NCBI GenBank assembly: GCA_949065595.1
Contig: CARSXK010000005.1
Coordinates: 1-56,113, forward strand
DNA: 56,113 bases
DNA from: UBA5026 sp949065595
GTDB taxonomy: Bacteria; Bacillota_I; Bacilli_A; RF39; UBA660
Direction: 5' to 3'
Shown here: positions 1 through 8,094 of the stretch, in pieces
Layout of the letters: each line of letters starts with the position of its first letter
Numbering within the stretch: the stretch's first letter is position 1
Translations under genes and position numbers: made by a program
The notes under the pieces: model-generated
Databases searched by the model: none
What the model saw: the letters and a program-made list of their open reading frames with translations, nothing else
What the model was told of the DNA's origin: nothing

Positions 1-40
1 TTATACAACGATTTTTTTTAAAAGAAAAGAGCATTGACCT

Positions 41-269
41 TTGTCAACACTCTGAAAATAATCATTATGATTATTTTTCAGGCTGTTGACAAAGTCGATT
101 TTTCAAATCGGCTTTGCCACAGCCTTTTATATTTCTCCCACAAAAGTATAAAAAAAGAACAAATTTAGGGATTAATCACCTAATATTTACTCTTATTTAG
201 ACCTTTTTACCCACTTTGAATTTATTAAAATGTTAAATTTTTCAAAATAGGTAGTTTGTCAACACTCTG
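41..269. repeat. Hairpin-rich intergenic edge with a 14-bp direct repeat
   Basis: TTGTCAACACTCTG occurs at 41-54 and again at 256-269. Between them lie two strong inverted repeats: one at 52-81 (CTGAAAATAATCAT paired with ATGATTATTTTTCAG) and one at 81-124 (GGCTGT...ACAGCC enclosing AAAGTCGATTT/AAATCGGCTTT), the latter followed by TTTT like a terminator. Such TTGTCAACA-type ends resemble what flanks transposases in gut Bacillota, so this may be the end of an insertion sequence lying to the left. No coding frame is visible in 1-420. Confidence 0.35.
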
Positions 270-369
270 GGAAGATTCCAAAAAGGAATCTTTTTTACTA
301 TATTTTGCTTCGATTTACATATAATAATATGGGAATACCAAAAAACGGTAGAAAATTACAGAAAAGGTA

Positions 370-398
370 TTGCCAAATTTTAAATTTTATTATATAAT
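370..398 (+). promoter_or_regulatory. SigA promoter for the tRNA-Asn/tRNA-Glu unit
   Basis: TTGCCA (370-375), a 17-nt spacer and a perfect TATAAT (393-398), 27 nt before tRNA-Asn. Confidence 0.85.
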
Positions 399-424
399 GA
401 AGGAGTCTTAAACAAAGACATAGT

Positions 425-500
425 GCCTAATTAGCTCAGTCGGTAGAGCACTCGGCTGTTAACCGATAGGTCGTAGGTTCGAGTCCTACATTAGGCGCCA
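425..500 (+). tRNA. tRNA-Asn (anticodon GTT)
   Basis: Cloverleaf of 76 nt. Acceptor GCCTAAT pairs perfectly with ATTAGGC, the anticodon loop is CTGTTAA, the T arm is GTAGGTTCGAGTCCTAC, and CCA is encoded. It shares a promoter with the tRNA-Glu that starts 5 nt downstream. Confidence 0.96.
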
Positions 501-504
501 TTAT

Positions 505-581
505 GGCCAGTTGGTGAAGTGGCTTAACACACTGCCCTTTCACGGCAGCATTCACGAGTTCGAATCTCGTACTGGTCACCA
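505..581 (+). tRNA. tRNA-Glu (anticodon TTC)
   Basis: Acceptor GGCCAGT pairs with ACTGGTC (one G-U), the anticodon loop is CTTTCAC, the T arm is ACGAGTTCGAATCTCGT, and CCA is encoded. It is second in the tRNA unit and is followed by a terminator at 593-616. Confidence 0.95.
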
Positions 582-583
582 AT

Positions 584-690
584 TATAAAAATAAGCCTTT
601 TAAAATAAAGGCTTTTCTTATGTTTAAATATAGTAATACTCCTGAAAAACTCCTAATAAATTATTTTGCATAACGATAATATCATTTGCT
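584..690. repeat. tRNA-downstream repeat, copy A
   Basis: About 105 bp directly after tRNA-Glu that closely matches 48172-48270 after tRNA-Arg. Shared parts are the AAGCCTTT/AAAGGCTT hairpin, TGTTTAAATATA, ACTCCTAATAAATTAT and TAACGAT(T)AATATCAT.TGCTA. The far end of the matching copy is a decayed tyrosine-recombinase-like reading frame on the minus strand. Copy A ends in the same place but retains only a few recognisable codons (RYAK then stop, reading minus). It is probably a scar of an integrated element. Confidence 0.7.
593..616 (+). terminator. Terminator of the tRNA-Asn/Glu unit
   Basis: Stem AAGCCTTT (593-600) / AAAGGCTT (607-614) followed by TT. It lies within the tRNA-downstream repeat. 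Confidence 0.75.
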
Positions 691-704
691 AACTTTGGAG
701 ACTT

Positions 705-1067
705 TTATATTGTCTTAAAAATTACTATGAAAGAAATAATTAAGTTAATGATGGTAAGCATAAAGTAAAATACCAATATATTTTTCATAGAATGAATATC
801 TTTAGAAGCTTTTTTGATATACATATTATTTTGAAGATTTACGATTTGTTCTAATTCTGTATTGGATAAATTAGGGTATTTCTTTTGATAAAAATCAAAA
901 TCTTCTTCACCTCTTTCATAAAAATATCCTTCAAATGTATCCTCCAATAAATTCCCATCTTTTTCAAATTTCCTATTTAATTGTTTATTTTGTTTCTCTG
1001 TTACATATTCCTTTTCCATTGCACTATTTTGTTCATAATATTTGCTTTTAATTGTTTCCAAATCCAT
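705..1067 (-). CDS. Tail-anchored orphan protein, 120 aa
   Basis: I do not recognise this family. Residues 1-95 are charged and mostly helical, rich in Lys, Glu and Asn. Residues about 96-118 form one hydrophobic segment (NILVFYFMLTIINLIISFIV), so the protein is probably anchored by its C-terminus with its bulk in the cytoplasm. The start is supported by GGAGGG eight bases upstream on the minus strand. It sits alone after a tRNA scar, runs opposite to its neighbours and has no partner gene, which fits accessory cargo left by an integrated element. No catalytic motif is visible. Confidence 0.6.
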   Translation of the reverse strand: MDLETIKSKYYEQNSAMEKEYVTEKQNKQLNRKFEKDGNLLEDTFEGYFYERGEEDFDFYQKKYPNLSNTELEQIVNLQNNMYIKKASKDIHSMKNILVFYFMLTIINLIISFIVIFKTI

Positions 1068-1193
1068 AATATCCCTCCAGCATCAGTATAACATAAAATT
1101 ATTAAGATGTGCATCATTTAAAATAAAATGATGCTTGATATCTAAAAGCAACTTATATATAATAGAAGAAATAGTGATGCAAGGAAGTGCTTT

Positions 1194-1994
1194 ATGAATA
1201 TTTACCATCAGCTTAATACCATGATTGCCTATATTGAATCCCATTTGGATTCTGATATTTCTTATTTAGAATTAGCAAGAATTTTAGGCGTAAATGAATA
1301 TACAATGCAAAGACTTTTTAGTTTATTATGCAATATATCACTTTCAGATTACATCAGAAAACGAAAACTATCTCAAGCAGGTTATGATTTATATCACTCC
1401 AGCGAAACCATTACAACAATCGCATTTCGCTATGGGTATGAAAATGCAACTTCATTTTCTCGTGCCTTTGAAAAATTTCATGGAATCAAACCAAGCCAAA
1501 TAAAAAAAGGAAAATATGCACTTAAGAATTTTCCAAAAATTGTATTTGAAGAAAAAGAATATGATCAAAATGATATGACATATGAAATTACACAGTTAGA
1601 AGAAATGAAACTGTATGGAAAAGGAATTCCAACAAATGAAGCTAAAATAAAAAAAGATGCGCCTGCCTTTTGGGAGGCTATGAATACAAAATATAATGAA
1701 CAATATGGGAGGATTGAATATGGAATGGTTATATATGAGAATCGTTTTCATAGTGACAATTTTGAATATTGGGTACTATGGAGTCATGAAATAGAAGAAT
1801 TTGATCCAATTATCATACCAAAATCAAAATGGCTCGTTTTCCATATTCCATCAACAAATTCAAAAGAAATACAGAAAGCCTCTGATGATTTCTATTACCA
1901 TTTTTTTCCAAGTAGTAAGTATAATTTACGGGATATCCCAGAATTAGAATATTACCATGATGGCGTCACCGACTTTCTAGTGCCCATTGAATAA
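1194..1994 (+). CDS. AraC-family regulator with GyrI-like effector-binding domain
   Basis: A 266-aa transcription factor. Residues 5-105 carry two helix-turn-helix motifs of AraC/XylS type, with the usual second-motif signature (IAFRYGYENATSFSRAFEKF, then HGIKPSQ). Residues about 125-266 resemble the GyrI/SOUL-like small-molecule-binding domain found in Rob and related multidrug regulators. The order is DNA-binding first, effector-binding second, as in Rob/SoxS relatives. GGAAG lies before the ATG and a terminator follows at 2000-2028, so it is transcribed alone. The nitroreductase behind it is a plausible target, but no operator is evident. The ligand cannot be told from sequence. Confidence 0.88.
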   Translation: MNIYHQLNTMIAYIESHLDSDISYLELARILGVNEYTMQRLFSLLCNISLSDYIRKRKLSQAGYDLYHSSETITTIAFRYGYENATSFSRAFEKFHGIKPSQIKKGKYALKNFPKIVFEEKEYDQNDMTYEITQLEEMKLYGKGIPTNEAKIKKDAPAFWEAMNTKYNEQYGRIEYGMVIYENRFHSDNFEYWVLWSHEIEEFDPIIIPKSKWLVFHIPSTNSKEIQKASDDFYYHFFPSSKYNLRDIPELEYYHDGVTDFLVPIE

Positions 1995-1999
1995 CTGAC

Positions 2000-2028
2000 A
2001 AAACTGACAAAGAAAAAGTCAGTTTTTT
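2000..2028 (+). terminator. Terminator after the AraC-family gene
   Basis: Stem AAACTGAC / GTCAGTTT with an A-rich loop, then a run of T. Confidence 0.8.
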
Positions 2029-2068
2029 AATTCTTTATCGTGTTATCTTGTATAAGGGGTGTAGATAT

Positions 2069-2650
2069 ATGGAATTCACTCAAGTAATTGAAGAAAGAAG
2101 AAGTACAAGAAAATTTAGTAAAAGAATTGCTTCAAAGAAAAAAATAATAAGGTTAATTGAATGTGCGAGAATGTCACCCTCTGCTGCCAATAGACAACCA
2201 TGGCATTTTGTAATTTTAGAAAACGAGCAAAAGGAAAAAGTTGCATCCATTATGGAAGAAAGGATGAAAAAGAACAAAGTAGAACTAGATAGTGCAAATT
2301 ATGCAACACATACCTATCAGGCAGTGAATAGTGTGATAAATAGTATTCGTGTCATTCGAGAAGCCCCCATTTTAATATTGGTTTTTAGACCCAATAGTGA
2401 TGATTTTCGTGATGCTGATTATCTTTCGATTGGAAGTGCAGTGGAACATATCTGTTTAAAGGCAACAGACCTTAACTTGGGGTCGTTATGGATACGTGAT
2501 ATTATTTATACAAAACAAGAAATCGCAAGATTATTTACAGATCCATCCATGGAACTAGTTGTTTCCGTTGCAATTGGGTATTCAAGCGAATTTCCATATC
2601 CAAGAATGAAAAAGAAACTAGAAGAAATTATGGAATGGAAATCAATATGA
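2069..2650 (+). CDS. Nitroreductase-family FMN oxidoreductase
   Basis: A 193-aa protein of the nitroreductase superfamily, which are cytoplasmic FMN enzymes reducing nitro, quinone or flavin substrates with NAD(P)H. It opens with the signature E-RRSTRKF (FMN phosphate contact). MSPSAANRQPWHFVI follows at residues 38-52, and SIGSAVEHICLKATDLNLGSLWI near 120-140 is the usual dimer/FMN helix. The C-terminal AIGYSSEFPYPRMKK is also typical. An upstream TTG at 2048 is in frame, but the ATG at 2069 is preferred because GGGGTG lies just ahead and the family N-terminus starts there. The stop overlaps the next gene as ATGA, implying coupling. The physiological substrate is unknown. Confidence 0.9.
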   Translation: MEFTQVIEERRSTRKFSKRIASKKKIIRLIECARMSPSAANRQPWHFVILENEQKEKVASIMEERMKKNKVELDSANYATHTYQAVNSVINSIRVIREAPILILVFRPNSDDFRDADYLSIGSAVEHICLKATDLNLGSLWIRDIIYTKQEIARLFTDPSMELVVSVAIGYSSEFPYPRMKKKLEEIMEWKSI

Positions 2651-4518
2651 AGGTATTTACAGAAATATATCTGAAAAATGCGAGTATTAAAAAAGAATCC
2701 TGGCTTACATTTATCCATAGCATTTCAAAATACAATGGATGTTTTCATTCTTGGCATTTATACTTAAGGTGTGAACAAAATATCATTCATTATTATATAG
2801 AGACAAATCATGTATTACCAACAACAATCAATCATTTAGAAGATTTTATTTTCAAGAAACTAGAGAATAATCCATTTGAATTTCCTAAATTTAAAAGGTC
2901 ATTACCACTTTTTCACAAGGAAAATGATAATTTTGCAGACATATATGGATATTATGAGAGTCGAACAGGTAGACAACTATCAGTTGTAGACTTATCCATT
3001 TTTCCATTTGCAAAAGATCATTTTCTGTCTTCTACAAAATTGTATTTTAAAAAAAATCACCAATGGGTTCGGAAAACCTACCTTTGTAATATACCACAAA
3101 CATTTGTCACAATTGATTTTAATACCAATAAACGTTTCTTTTATAAAAAGGTACCAAAATATTTAAAAATCGAAAAACAAATCAGTTTATTACAAAGCAA
3201 TCCACTAGATACTATTTTCAAAATTGAGACATTTCCATATTTACAAGGGGATTACTATTTGAACCAAAATAGTTACCAATTTGATAAACATTCTTTAATT
3301 TTAGGAGCCAGTGGAAGTGGAAAGAGTAAATTCATTAGTCTGTTTATTCAATATATGGAACAAAATCCCAAATACAAAAGAAATTATAAAATTGTCGTGA
3401 TTGATCCACATGCCTCTTTGGAAAATGATATTGGAGGACTCAATCAAACGAAAGTGATTGACTTTCAAGAAAATGATATGGATTTATTTATGCCAACTAG
3501 TAATGATTTTATCGCATCAACAGAACTTTTCTTATCTTTATTTAAAACATTAATCATGGATCAATACAATTCAAAGTTAGAACGTGTTTTAAGGTATGCA
3601 GTTCATCTTTTACTGATTGGGAATCAATTTAATTTCCAAAATTTAAGAAGACTACTTTTAGAAATTGAATATCGTTCTTCTTTGTTAAAACAATATGAAA
3701 GAGAATTACCATTGAGTGTATTACAATTTTTCTTAAATGACTTTAATGAGTTGAAAATCAATTTCTATGGGGAAGCAATTTCTCCAATCATATCTTTTAT
3801 CGATGAGATGCAATTACTACCTGTTTTCAATCAAGAAAAGAGTAATCATAACCTAAAAGATATCATTCAAGATTCTTTTCTTACAATTGTATCACTAGAT
3901 AGGATGCAACTAGGGGATAAGATTACAAAGACAATCTCAGGATTGGTTATGCAACAACTGTTAGGTTTAGTACAATCTTATACCTATACAGAATCCATTA
4001 TCTTTATACTGGATGAAATCTCTGTAATCGAAAATCCAATTGTATGTCGTTTTTTATCAGAGGCAAGAAAATATGGTGTTTCTATGTTTATTGCTGGTCA
4101 ATATTTAAATCAAGTTAGCAATGAAGTAAAAGATGCCATATTTGCCAATGTATTAAATTATTACATATTTCGAGTTTCAAAACTAGATGCCAATATACTA
4201 GTGGATAATTTTGATATCAATATTCCATTAGAAAATACAAGGGAATATAAAATGAAATTATTAACAGAGCTTCCAAATCGTAATTGTATTTTACGGATCA
4301 GTAATGGTGCAGTATTATATTCTGCGATGAGAGGAACTACTTTAGATTTTGTACCAGTTCCTAGGCAAAAAAGGAATAATACAGATTTTCAAAAAGAGGA
4401 AATTTCACCTAAAAAAAAGAAATTTACACTTCAAACAAATATAAATTTAGAAGACATATTGAAGGAAACTTCAACAGGAAGAGAGGATTTTAAACAATGG
4501 ATGATAGAAAAGCATTAG
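2647..4518 (+). CDS. HerA/VirB4-like P-loop ATPase
   Basis: About 623 aa. The N-terminal 200 residues match no motif I know. A RecA-like ATPase core follows: Walker A GASGSGKS at residues 220-227, an IDPHASLEND strand typical of HerA/VirB4 proteins, Walker B IIFILDEIS (Asp456-Glu457), and a sensor-like MFIAGQYLNQVS stretch. This is the arrangement of conjugative/type IV secretion and DNA-translocase ATPases. No relaxase, coupling protein or channel genes are nearby, so a complete conjugation system is not present. The start ATG at 2647 overlaps the nitroreductase stop as ATGA, and its 3' end overlaps the next gene by 22 nt, so the two are clearly cotranscribed. The role is unknown. Confidence 0.72.
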   Translation: MKVFTEIYLKNASIKKESWLTFIHSISKYNGCFHSWHLYLRCEQNIIHYYIETNHVLPTTINHLEDFIFKKLENNPFEFPKFKRSLPLFHKENDNFADIYGYYESRTGRQLSVVDLSIFPFAKDHFLSSTKLYFKKNHQWVRKTYLCNIPQTFVTIDFNTNKRFFYKKVPKYLKIEKQISLLQSNPLDTIFKIETFPYLQGDYYLNQNSYQFDKHSLILGASGSGKSKFISLFIQYMEQNPKYKRNYKIVVIDPHASLENDIGGLNQTKVIDFQENDMDLFMPTSNDFIASTELFLSLFKTLIMDQYNSKLERVLRYAVHLLLIGNQFNFQNLRRLLLEIEYRSSLLKQYERELPLSVLQFFLNDFNELKINFYGEAISPIISFIDEMQLLPVFNQEKSNHNLKDIIQDSFLTIVSLDRMQLGDKITKTISGLVMQQLLGLVQSYTYTESIIFILDEISVIENPIVCRFLSEARKYGVSMFIAGQYLNQVSNEVKDAIFANVLNYYIFRVSKLDANILVDNFDINIPLENTREYKMKLLTELPNRNCILRISNGAVLYSAMRGTTLDFVPVPRQKRNNTDFQKEEISPKKKKFTLQTNINLEDILKETSTGREDFKQWMIEKH

Positions 4519-5195
4519 CGATAATTGACAAGGTTTTTGAGGCAATTTTTTTAAACAAAAACAATCAATCATTAGAAGAAATTATAAATAAATACGCTTT
4601 TGATATTAAATTACCACAGGCAGTTTATGACGCAACAACAAATGAGCAAACTTGGACATCGCTTACGCATTCTACTCGCTATATGACAAATGCCAATATC
4701 GAGAAAAAGGATGGGATAACAGGATGGATGCAACCAAAAAAGGAAGTAAATAGTTTAGAAGAGATAGTAGAATTATGGAAAAGTATTGATTACTCTGCAA
4801 CAGAGAGGGTCTATAATTCCGAAAATGTCATAAAGAGTGACCCGATTTATCGAAGTGAAAATGTATATCAATGTACCAATTGTGGAGATTCTAAAAATAT
4901 TATTTTTTGTGATGGATGTTACAATAGTACCTATACAGTTGCAAGTCAAAGAAGTGATAATATTAATTTTTGTATTCGAGTTGATGATTCCAATAGTTGT
5001 AGTAATAGCTATAGTGTCATTTGTTCTAGTAAGATTAGCAATTCCTTTTTTATTCAAGACTGTGCGAATTTAATTGAATGTATGTTTTGTTCTCATATTT
5101 CGAATAAGAGTTATTGTATTGCAAATATGCAATTTGAAAAAGAGGAGTATTTTGAAATCAAAGAAGAAATCATCAAATGGATATTGAATTCTTAA
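4497..5195 (+). CDS. Cys/Ser-rich repeat protein, probable beta-helix
   Basis: A 232-aa protein I cannot assign to a characterised family. Residues 1-100 look like a globular helical cap. From residue 100 to 205 there are about nine degenerate units of 10-12 residues of the pattern S-x-N-[VI]-x-x-C-x-x-C (for example SENVYQCTNC and SKNIIFCDGC), with Cys, Ser and Asn stacked at regular intervals, as expected for a right-handed beta-helix. The end (SYCIANMQFEKEEYFEIK) resembles the C-terminus of similar uncharacterised repeat proteins I associate with phage and candidate-phylum genomes. It overlaps the ATPase gene by 22 nt, so the two products probably act together. No signal peptide is visible. 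Confidence 0.65.
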   Translation: MDDRKALAIIDKVFEAIFLNKNNQSLEEIINKYAFDIKLPQAVYDATTNEQTWTSLTHSTRYMTNANIEKKDGITGWMQPKKEVNSLEEIVELWKSIDYSATERVYNSENVIKSDPIYRSENVYQCTNCGDSKNIIFCDGCYNSTYTVASQRSDNINFCIRVDDSNSCSNSYSVICSSKISNSFFIQDCANLIECMFCSHISNKSYCIANMQFEKEEYFEIKEEIIKWILNS

Positions 5196-5240
5196 GTTTT
5201 TGGAAACTTATTTATGCTTGAATAAGGATTTTATCAAAAA

Positions 5241-5265
5241 AACATATGGTGATATGTTTTTTTTT
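5241..5265 (+). terminator. Terminator of the nitroreductase-ATPase-repeat operon
   Basis: ACATAT-GGTG-ATATGT followed by eight T. Confidence 0.82.
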
Positions 5266-5288
5266 GAATTGTTAAAATAAAACATTGA

Positions 5289-5315
5289 TTGAAACACATT
5301 GTTTCGTGATATAAT
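5289..5315 (+). promoter_or_regulatory. Probable SigA promoter of the ATPase gene at 5367
   Basis: Extended -10 TGATATAAT (TATAAT at 5310-5315) with TTGAAA 15 nt or TTGATT 19 nt upstream. Confidence 0.6.
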
Positions 5316-5366
5316 GGAAATATAAAAATAAAAGTAATATATTTAATGAGCGGAAAAGAGGTATTT

Positions 5367-6230
5367 ATGATTTATTTAAGAAGTTTTACCTTACTAGATG
5401 AACATCAAGAGTATTATATTGTTACTGAACAAGAAAAAAGAAAAATATTTAACAATTATTATCCATTACATCTGTTTTCTTCAAAACAATTCCAAGCAAT
5501 TGAATTTGGGCATATCACTATATTTTGTGGAGGAAATGGTTCTGGTAAGACGACATTAATCAATATGATTTCAGAAAAATTAAAAGCAAATCGGAAATCT
5601 AACTTTAATAAAGGATCTTTCTTTGATTACTATGTAGATGCCTGCCAATACAAAATGTCATTGGAAAAGCCAAATGAAGTAAAATTAATAACAAGTGATG
5701 ATATATTTGATTACTTACTGGATATTCGGTCAATTAATTCTAATGTAAATAGAAAAAAAGAAAAATTAAGTGAAGAATATTTAAATTACAAATATAATGG
5801 AGATAACAATTCTTTTGACCAATATGAAAAAATAAGAAATAATTATGATGCCAAAAACAAAACAATGTCTAAATATGTAAGGGAAAGACTTGGAAACAAT
5901 ACCATTATGGAAAAGTCCAATGGGGAATTGGCATTACTATTCTTTGAACGAGAAATTAGGGAGAATGCTACTTATATATTAGACGAACCAGAAAATAGTC
6001 TATCTGTTCAAAACCAAATTAAATTGAAACAATTTATAGAAGAATCGGTACGTTTTTATAATTGCCAGTTTATTATTTCAACGCATTCTCCATTTTTATT
6101 GAAGTTACAGGATGCATTAATTTACGATTTAGATAGTAACCCAGTCGTAACAAAAAAATGGAGTGAATTAGAAAATGTAAAACTATATTATCAATTCTTT
6201 AAAGAAAATGAGGAAGATTTTAAAAAGTAG
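5367..6230 (+). CDS. AAA/ABC-type ATPase (predicted ATPase, COG3910-like)
   Basis: A 287-aa stand-alone ATPase of the ABC/SMC class. Walker A is GGNGSGKTTL near residue 55, a signature-like SNGELALLFF is near 190, Walker B is YILDEPENSLS near 207, and the H-loop ISTHSPFLL is near 240. No membrane or DNA-binding domain is present. Such proteins occur as housekeeping predicted ATPases and also as parts of defence pairs. Here it is monocistronic with no nuclease partner, so a defence role is not supported. Start 5367 is chosen over an in-frame ATG at 5346 because AGAGG precedes it. Confidence 0.85.
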   Translation: MIYLRSFTLLDEHQEYYIVTEQEKRKIFNNYYPLHLFSSKQFQAIEFGHITIFCGGNGSGKTTLINMISEKLKANRKSNFNKGSFFDYYVDACQYKMSLEKPNEVKLITSDDIFDYLLDIRSINSNVNRKKEKLSEEYLNYKYNGDNNSFDQYEKIRNNYDAKNKTMSKYVRERLGNNTIMEKSNGELALLFFEREIRENATYILDEPENSLSVQNQIKLKQFIEESVRFYNCQFIISTHSPFLLKLQDALIYDLDSNPVVTKKWSELENVKLYYQFFKENEEDFKK

Positions 6231-6402
6231 TGTATTCCTAAATTTAATCTTTAGCTATTTATGCAGGCTAGAGATTTTTCATTTTAAATCAATTTAGAAA
6301 TGAATGATAAAAAATAACTTAGAATAAAAACATATCTTATCCAAAATTTATAGTATAATAGAAAAAAGCAACTAAAAATTGCGATAAAAACAACTTAAAT
6401 TT

Positions 6403-6416
6403 GGTAGAACGCAACC
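6403..6416 (+). promoter_or_regulatory. Candidate operator shared by two HTH genes, site 1
   Basis: GGTAGAACGCAACC, 38 bases before the HTH gene at 6454. It matches 12 of 14 bases of the site at 25690-25703 upstream of a second HTH gene with a very similar recognition helix. Confidence 0.45.
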
Positions 6417-6453
6417 AGAGTTCCATAGTAGAATTGGCACAAGAGGTGATATT

Positions 6454-8025
6454 ATGAGTTTTAATGAAAAACTCCAAAAGTTGAGAAAACAAAATGGATT
6501 ATCCCAAGAGGGATTAGCAGACTTGCTTGATGTTACAAGGCAATCTGTATCAAAATGGGAAAGTGGTACAACTTACCCTGAGATGGATAAATTATTATTC
6601 ATGTGCAAAATATTTAAATGCAGCTTAGAAGATCTTACCAATGATGAAATTGTAGATATTAAAATTGAAGACAAAAAGAAAAGTAATATCTATACATTTA
6701 TTGATAGTATTATAGAGTTTATAAAAGAAACAATCGATTTATTAAAATTAATGAATAAAAAAGAAATTGAGTGTTGTTTTGTTACAATGGGAATTACGAG
6801 TATTATTTTACTATTATTTCGGTTTCCAATTATCCACATCAACAATTTACTAGATCAAATGATAATCACAACAACGAATCATTTCTTTAAGTTTAGTTAT
6901 CATATGCTTCATTTTATAGTAAGTTGTAGTTATTGGAGTTTATTTTTGGTAATTTTTACTTATATTTTTAAAAGTAATTTTTTAAATAATCCTAAATATA
7001 AAAATAAGATCAAACAAGAAGTACAACCAAAAGAAGAATTATCTACTCATGAAAGTAATCCTCAAGAAAGAGTGCAAGGAAAAGAACCAGTCATTTCAAT
7101 CAAAAGCACAACCAATCGTATTGATAATTTATTTCGCTTTTTAGAACATACCGTTATGTTCTTCTTAAAAACACTAATATGTATGATCATCATACCAATC
7201 CTTTTCTTATTATTTTTCCTTTGTGCAGGTTTGTTCATTACATTATATTTACTTTTTAAGGGTGTATTTTACATCAGTGTTTTCATAGGAATTCCCTTTG
7301 CAATTTTATTTACACTTACCATATTAGAAATTTTAATTTGTTTTCTAATTAATAGAAAAACAAGTGAGAAAAGATTAATGATTACATTTTTAGTATCGGT
7401 AATAGGACTTGGAGGCACATTTGGCATTTTCCTTTTAGATTTAAGTTCTATTCACTTTCATGAGGAAGCGCCAATAGAAATTGATCAGAAGACAGTTGAA
7501 TTTGAATATGAGATGACTGATACACTATATTTTTTGTATTCACAAATGGCGGAATATAAAGTCGATCCTAATTTACAAAATACAGTGAAAGTGAAAGCTG
7601 GTTATTATGAAGATTATACAGAACTTTTACTTGCAGAAGGTTCAAATAGTTCATCTAGGCCTTACTATGGGAAACATGATACAATATGGAATTCACAACT
7701 TATTCCAATTATTATACGTGATTTAGCAAAGAGAAATATTTATGACTATTCTAAACTAAATGAGGTCAATATTACTATTTATGCGAGTGAAGAAAATATT
7801 CAAAAATTGGAACAAAATTATCAAAAAGAAATGGAAGGAATGCATATAAGAGAAGAACAGTATATCAATAATAGTTACTATGAGGATAGAATAAGGGAAC
7901 TTGAAAGAGAAAAAAGGATATTAGAAGAGGATAAACAAACCTTAAATAGTCAGGTAGATACCTTAAACTTACAAATAGAAGAATATCAAAATTTACTCAA
8001 TCAATTAAAAGAAATTCTAGAGTAG
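6454..8025 (+). CDS. XRE-type HTH membrane protein with C-terminal coiled coil
   Basis: 523 aa. Residues 4-62 are a Cro/CI-type helix-turn-helix (recognition segment TRQSVSKWESG). Hydrophobic segments follow near 105-127 and 145-172, then a cluster of about four between 225 and 325. The region after 330 should be on the other side of the membrane and ends in a heptad-like coiled coil (residues about 470-523, repeated LERE/LEED/LNSQ units). This is a membrane-tethered one-component regulator layout, where an external signal could control a DNA-bound domain. The start has AGAGGTGAT upstream. A candidate operator at 6403 suggests autoregulation. The ligand is unknown. Confidence 0.75.
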   Translation: MSFNEKLQKLRKQNGLSQEGLADLLDVTRQSVSKWESGTTYPEMDKLLFMCKIFKCSLEDLTNDEIVDIKIEDKKKSNIYTFIDSIIEFIKETIDLLKLMNKKEIECCFVTMGITSIILLLFRFPIIHINNLLDQMIITTTNHFFKFSYHMLHFIVSCSYWSLFLVIFTYIFKSNFLNNPKYKNKIKQEVQPKEELSTHESNPQERVQGKEPVISIKSTTNRIDNLFRFLEHTVMFFLKTLICMIIIPILFLLFFLCAGLFITLYLLFKGVFYISVFIGIPFAILFTLTILEILICFLINRKTSEKRLMITFLVSVIGLGGTFGIFLLDLSSIHFHEEAPIEIDQKTVEFEYEMTDTLYFLYSQMAEYKVDPNLQNTVKVKAGYYEDYTELLLAEGSNSSSRPYYGKHDTIWNSQLIPIIIRDLAKRNIYDYSKLNEVNITIYASEENIQKLEQNYQKEMEGMHIREEQYINNSYYEDRIRELEREKRILEEDKQTLNSQVDTLNLQIEEYQNLLNQLKEILE

Positions 8026-8094
8026 AAAACTATTAATTTTAGTGGTTGCACAGTATATTTTTGTGTTATAATTGGAATACAGGGAGGTTATTTT

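Noticed and set aside
4773..5057. Minus-strand frame opposite the Cys-rich repeat gene
   Set aside because: Its Thr/Ile-rich periodic sequence is a shadow of the repeats on the plus strand; it has no ribosome site.
2647..5195. Conjugation/type IV secretion locus
   Set aside because: Only one VirB4/HerA-like ATPase is present. There is no relaxase, coupling protein, VirB6/B8 or transfer origin nearby.
6454..8025. Toxin-antitoxin or lysogeny repressor reading of the HTH membrane protein
   Set aside because: Multiple membrane helices and a large external coiled coil do not fit either, and no partner gene is adjacent.
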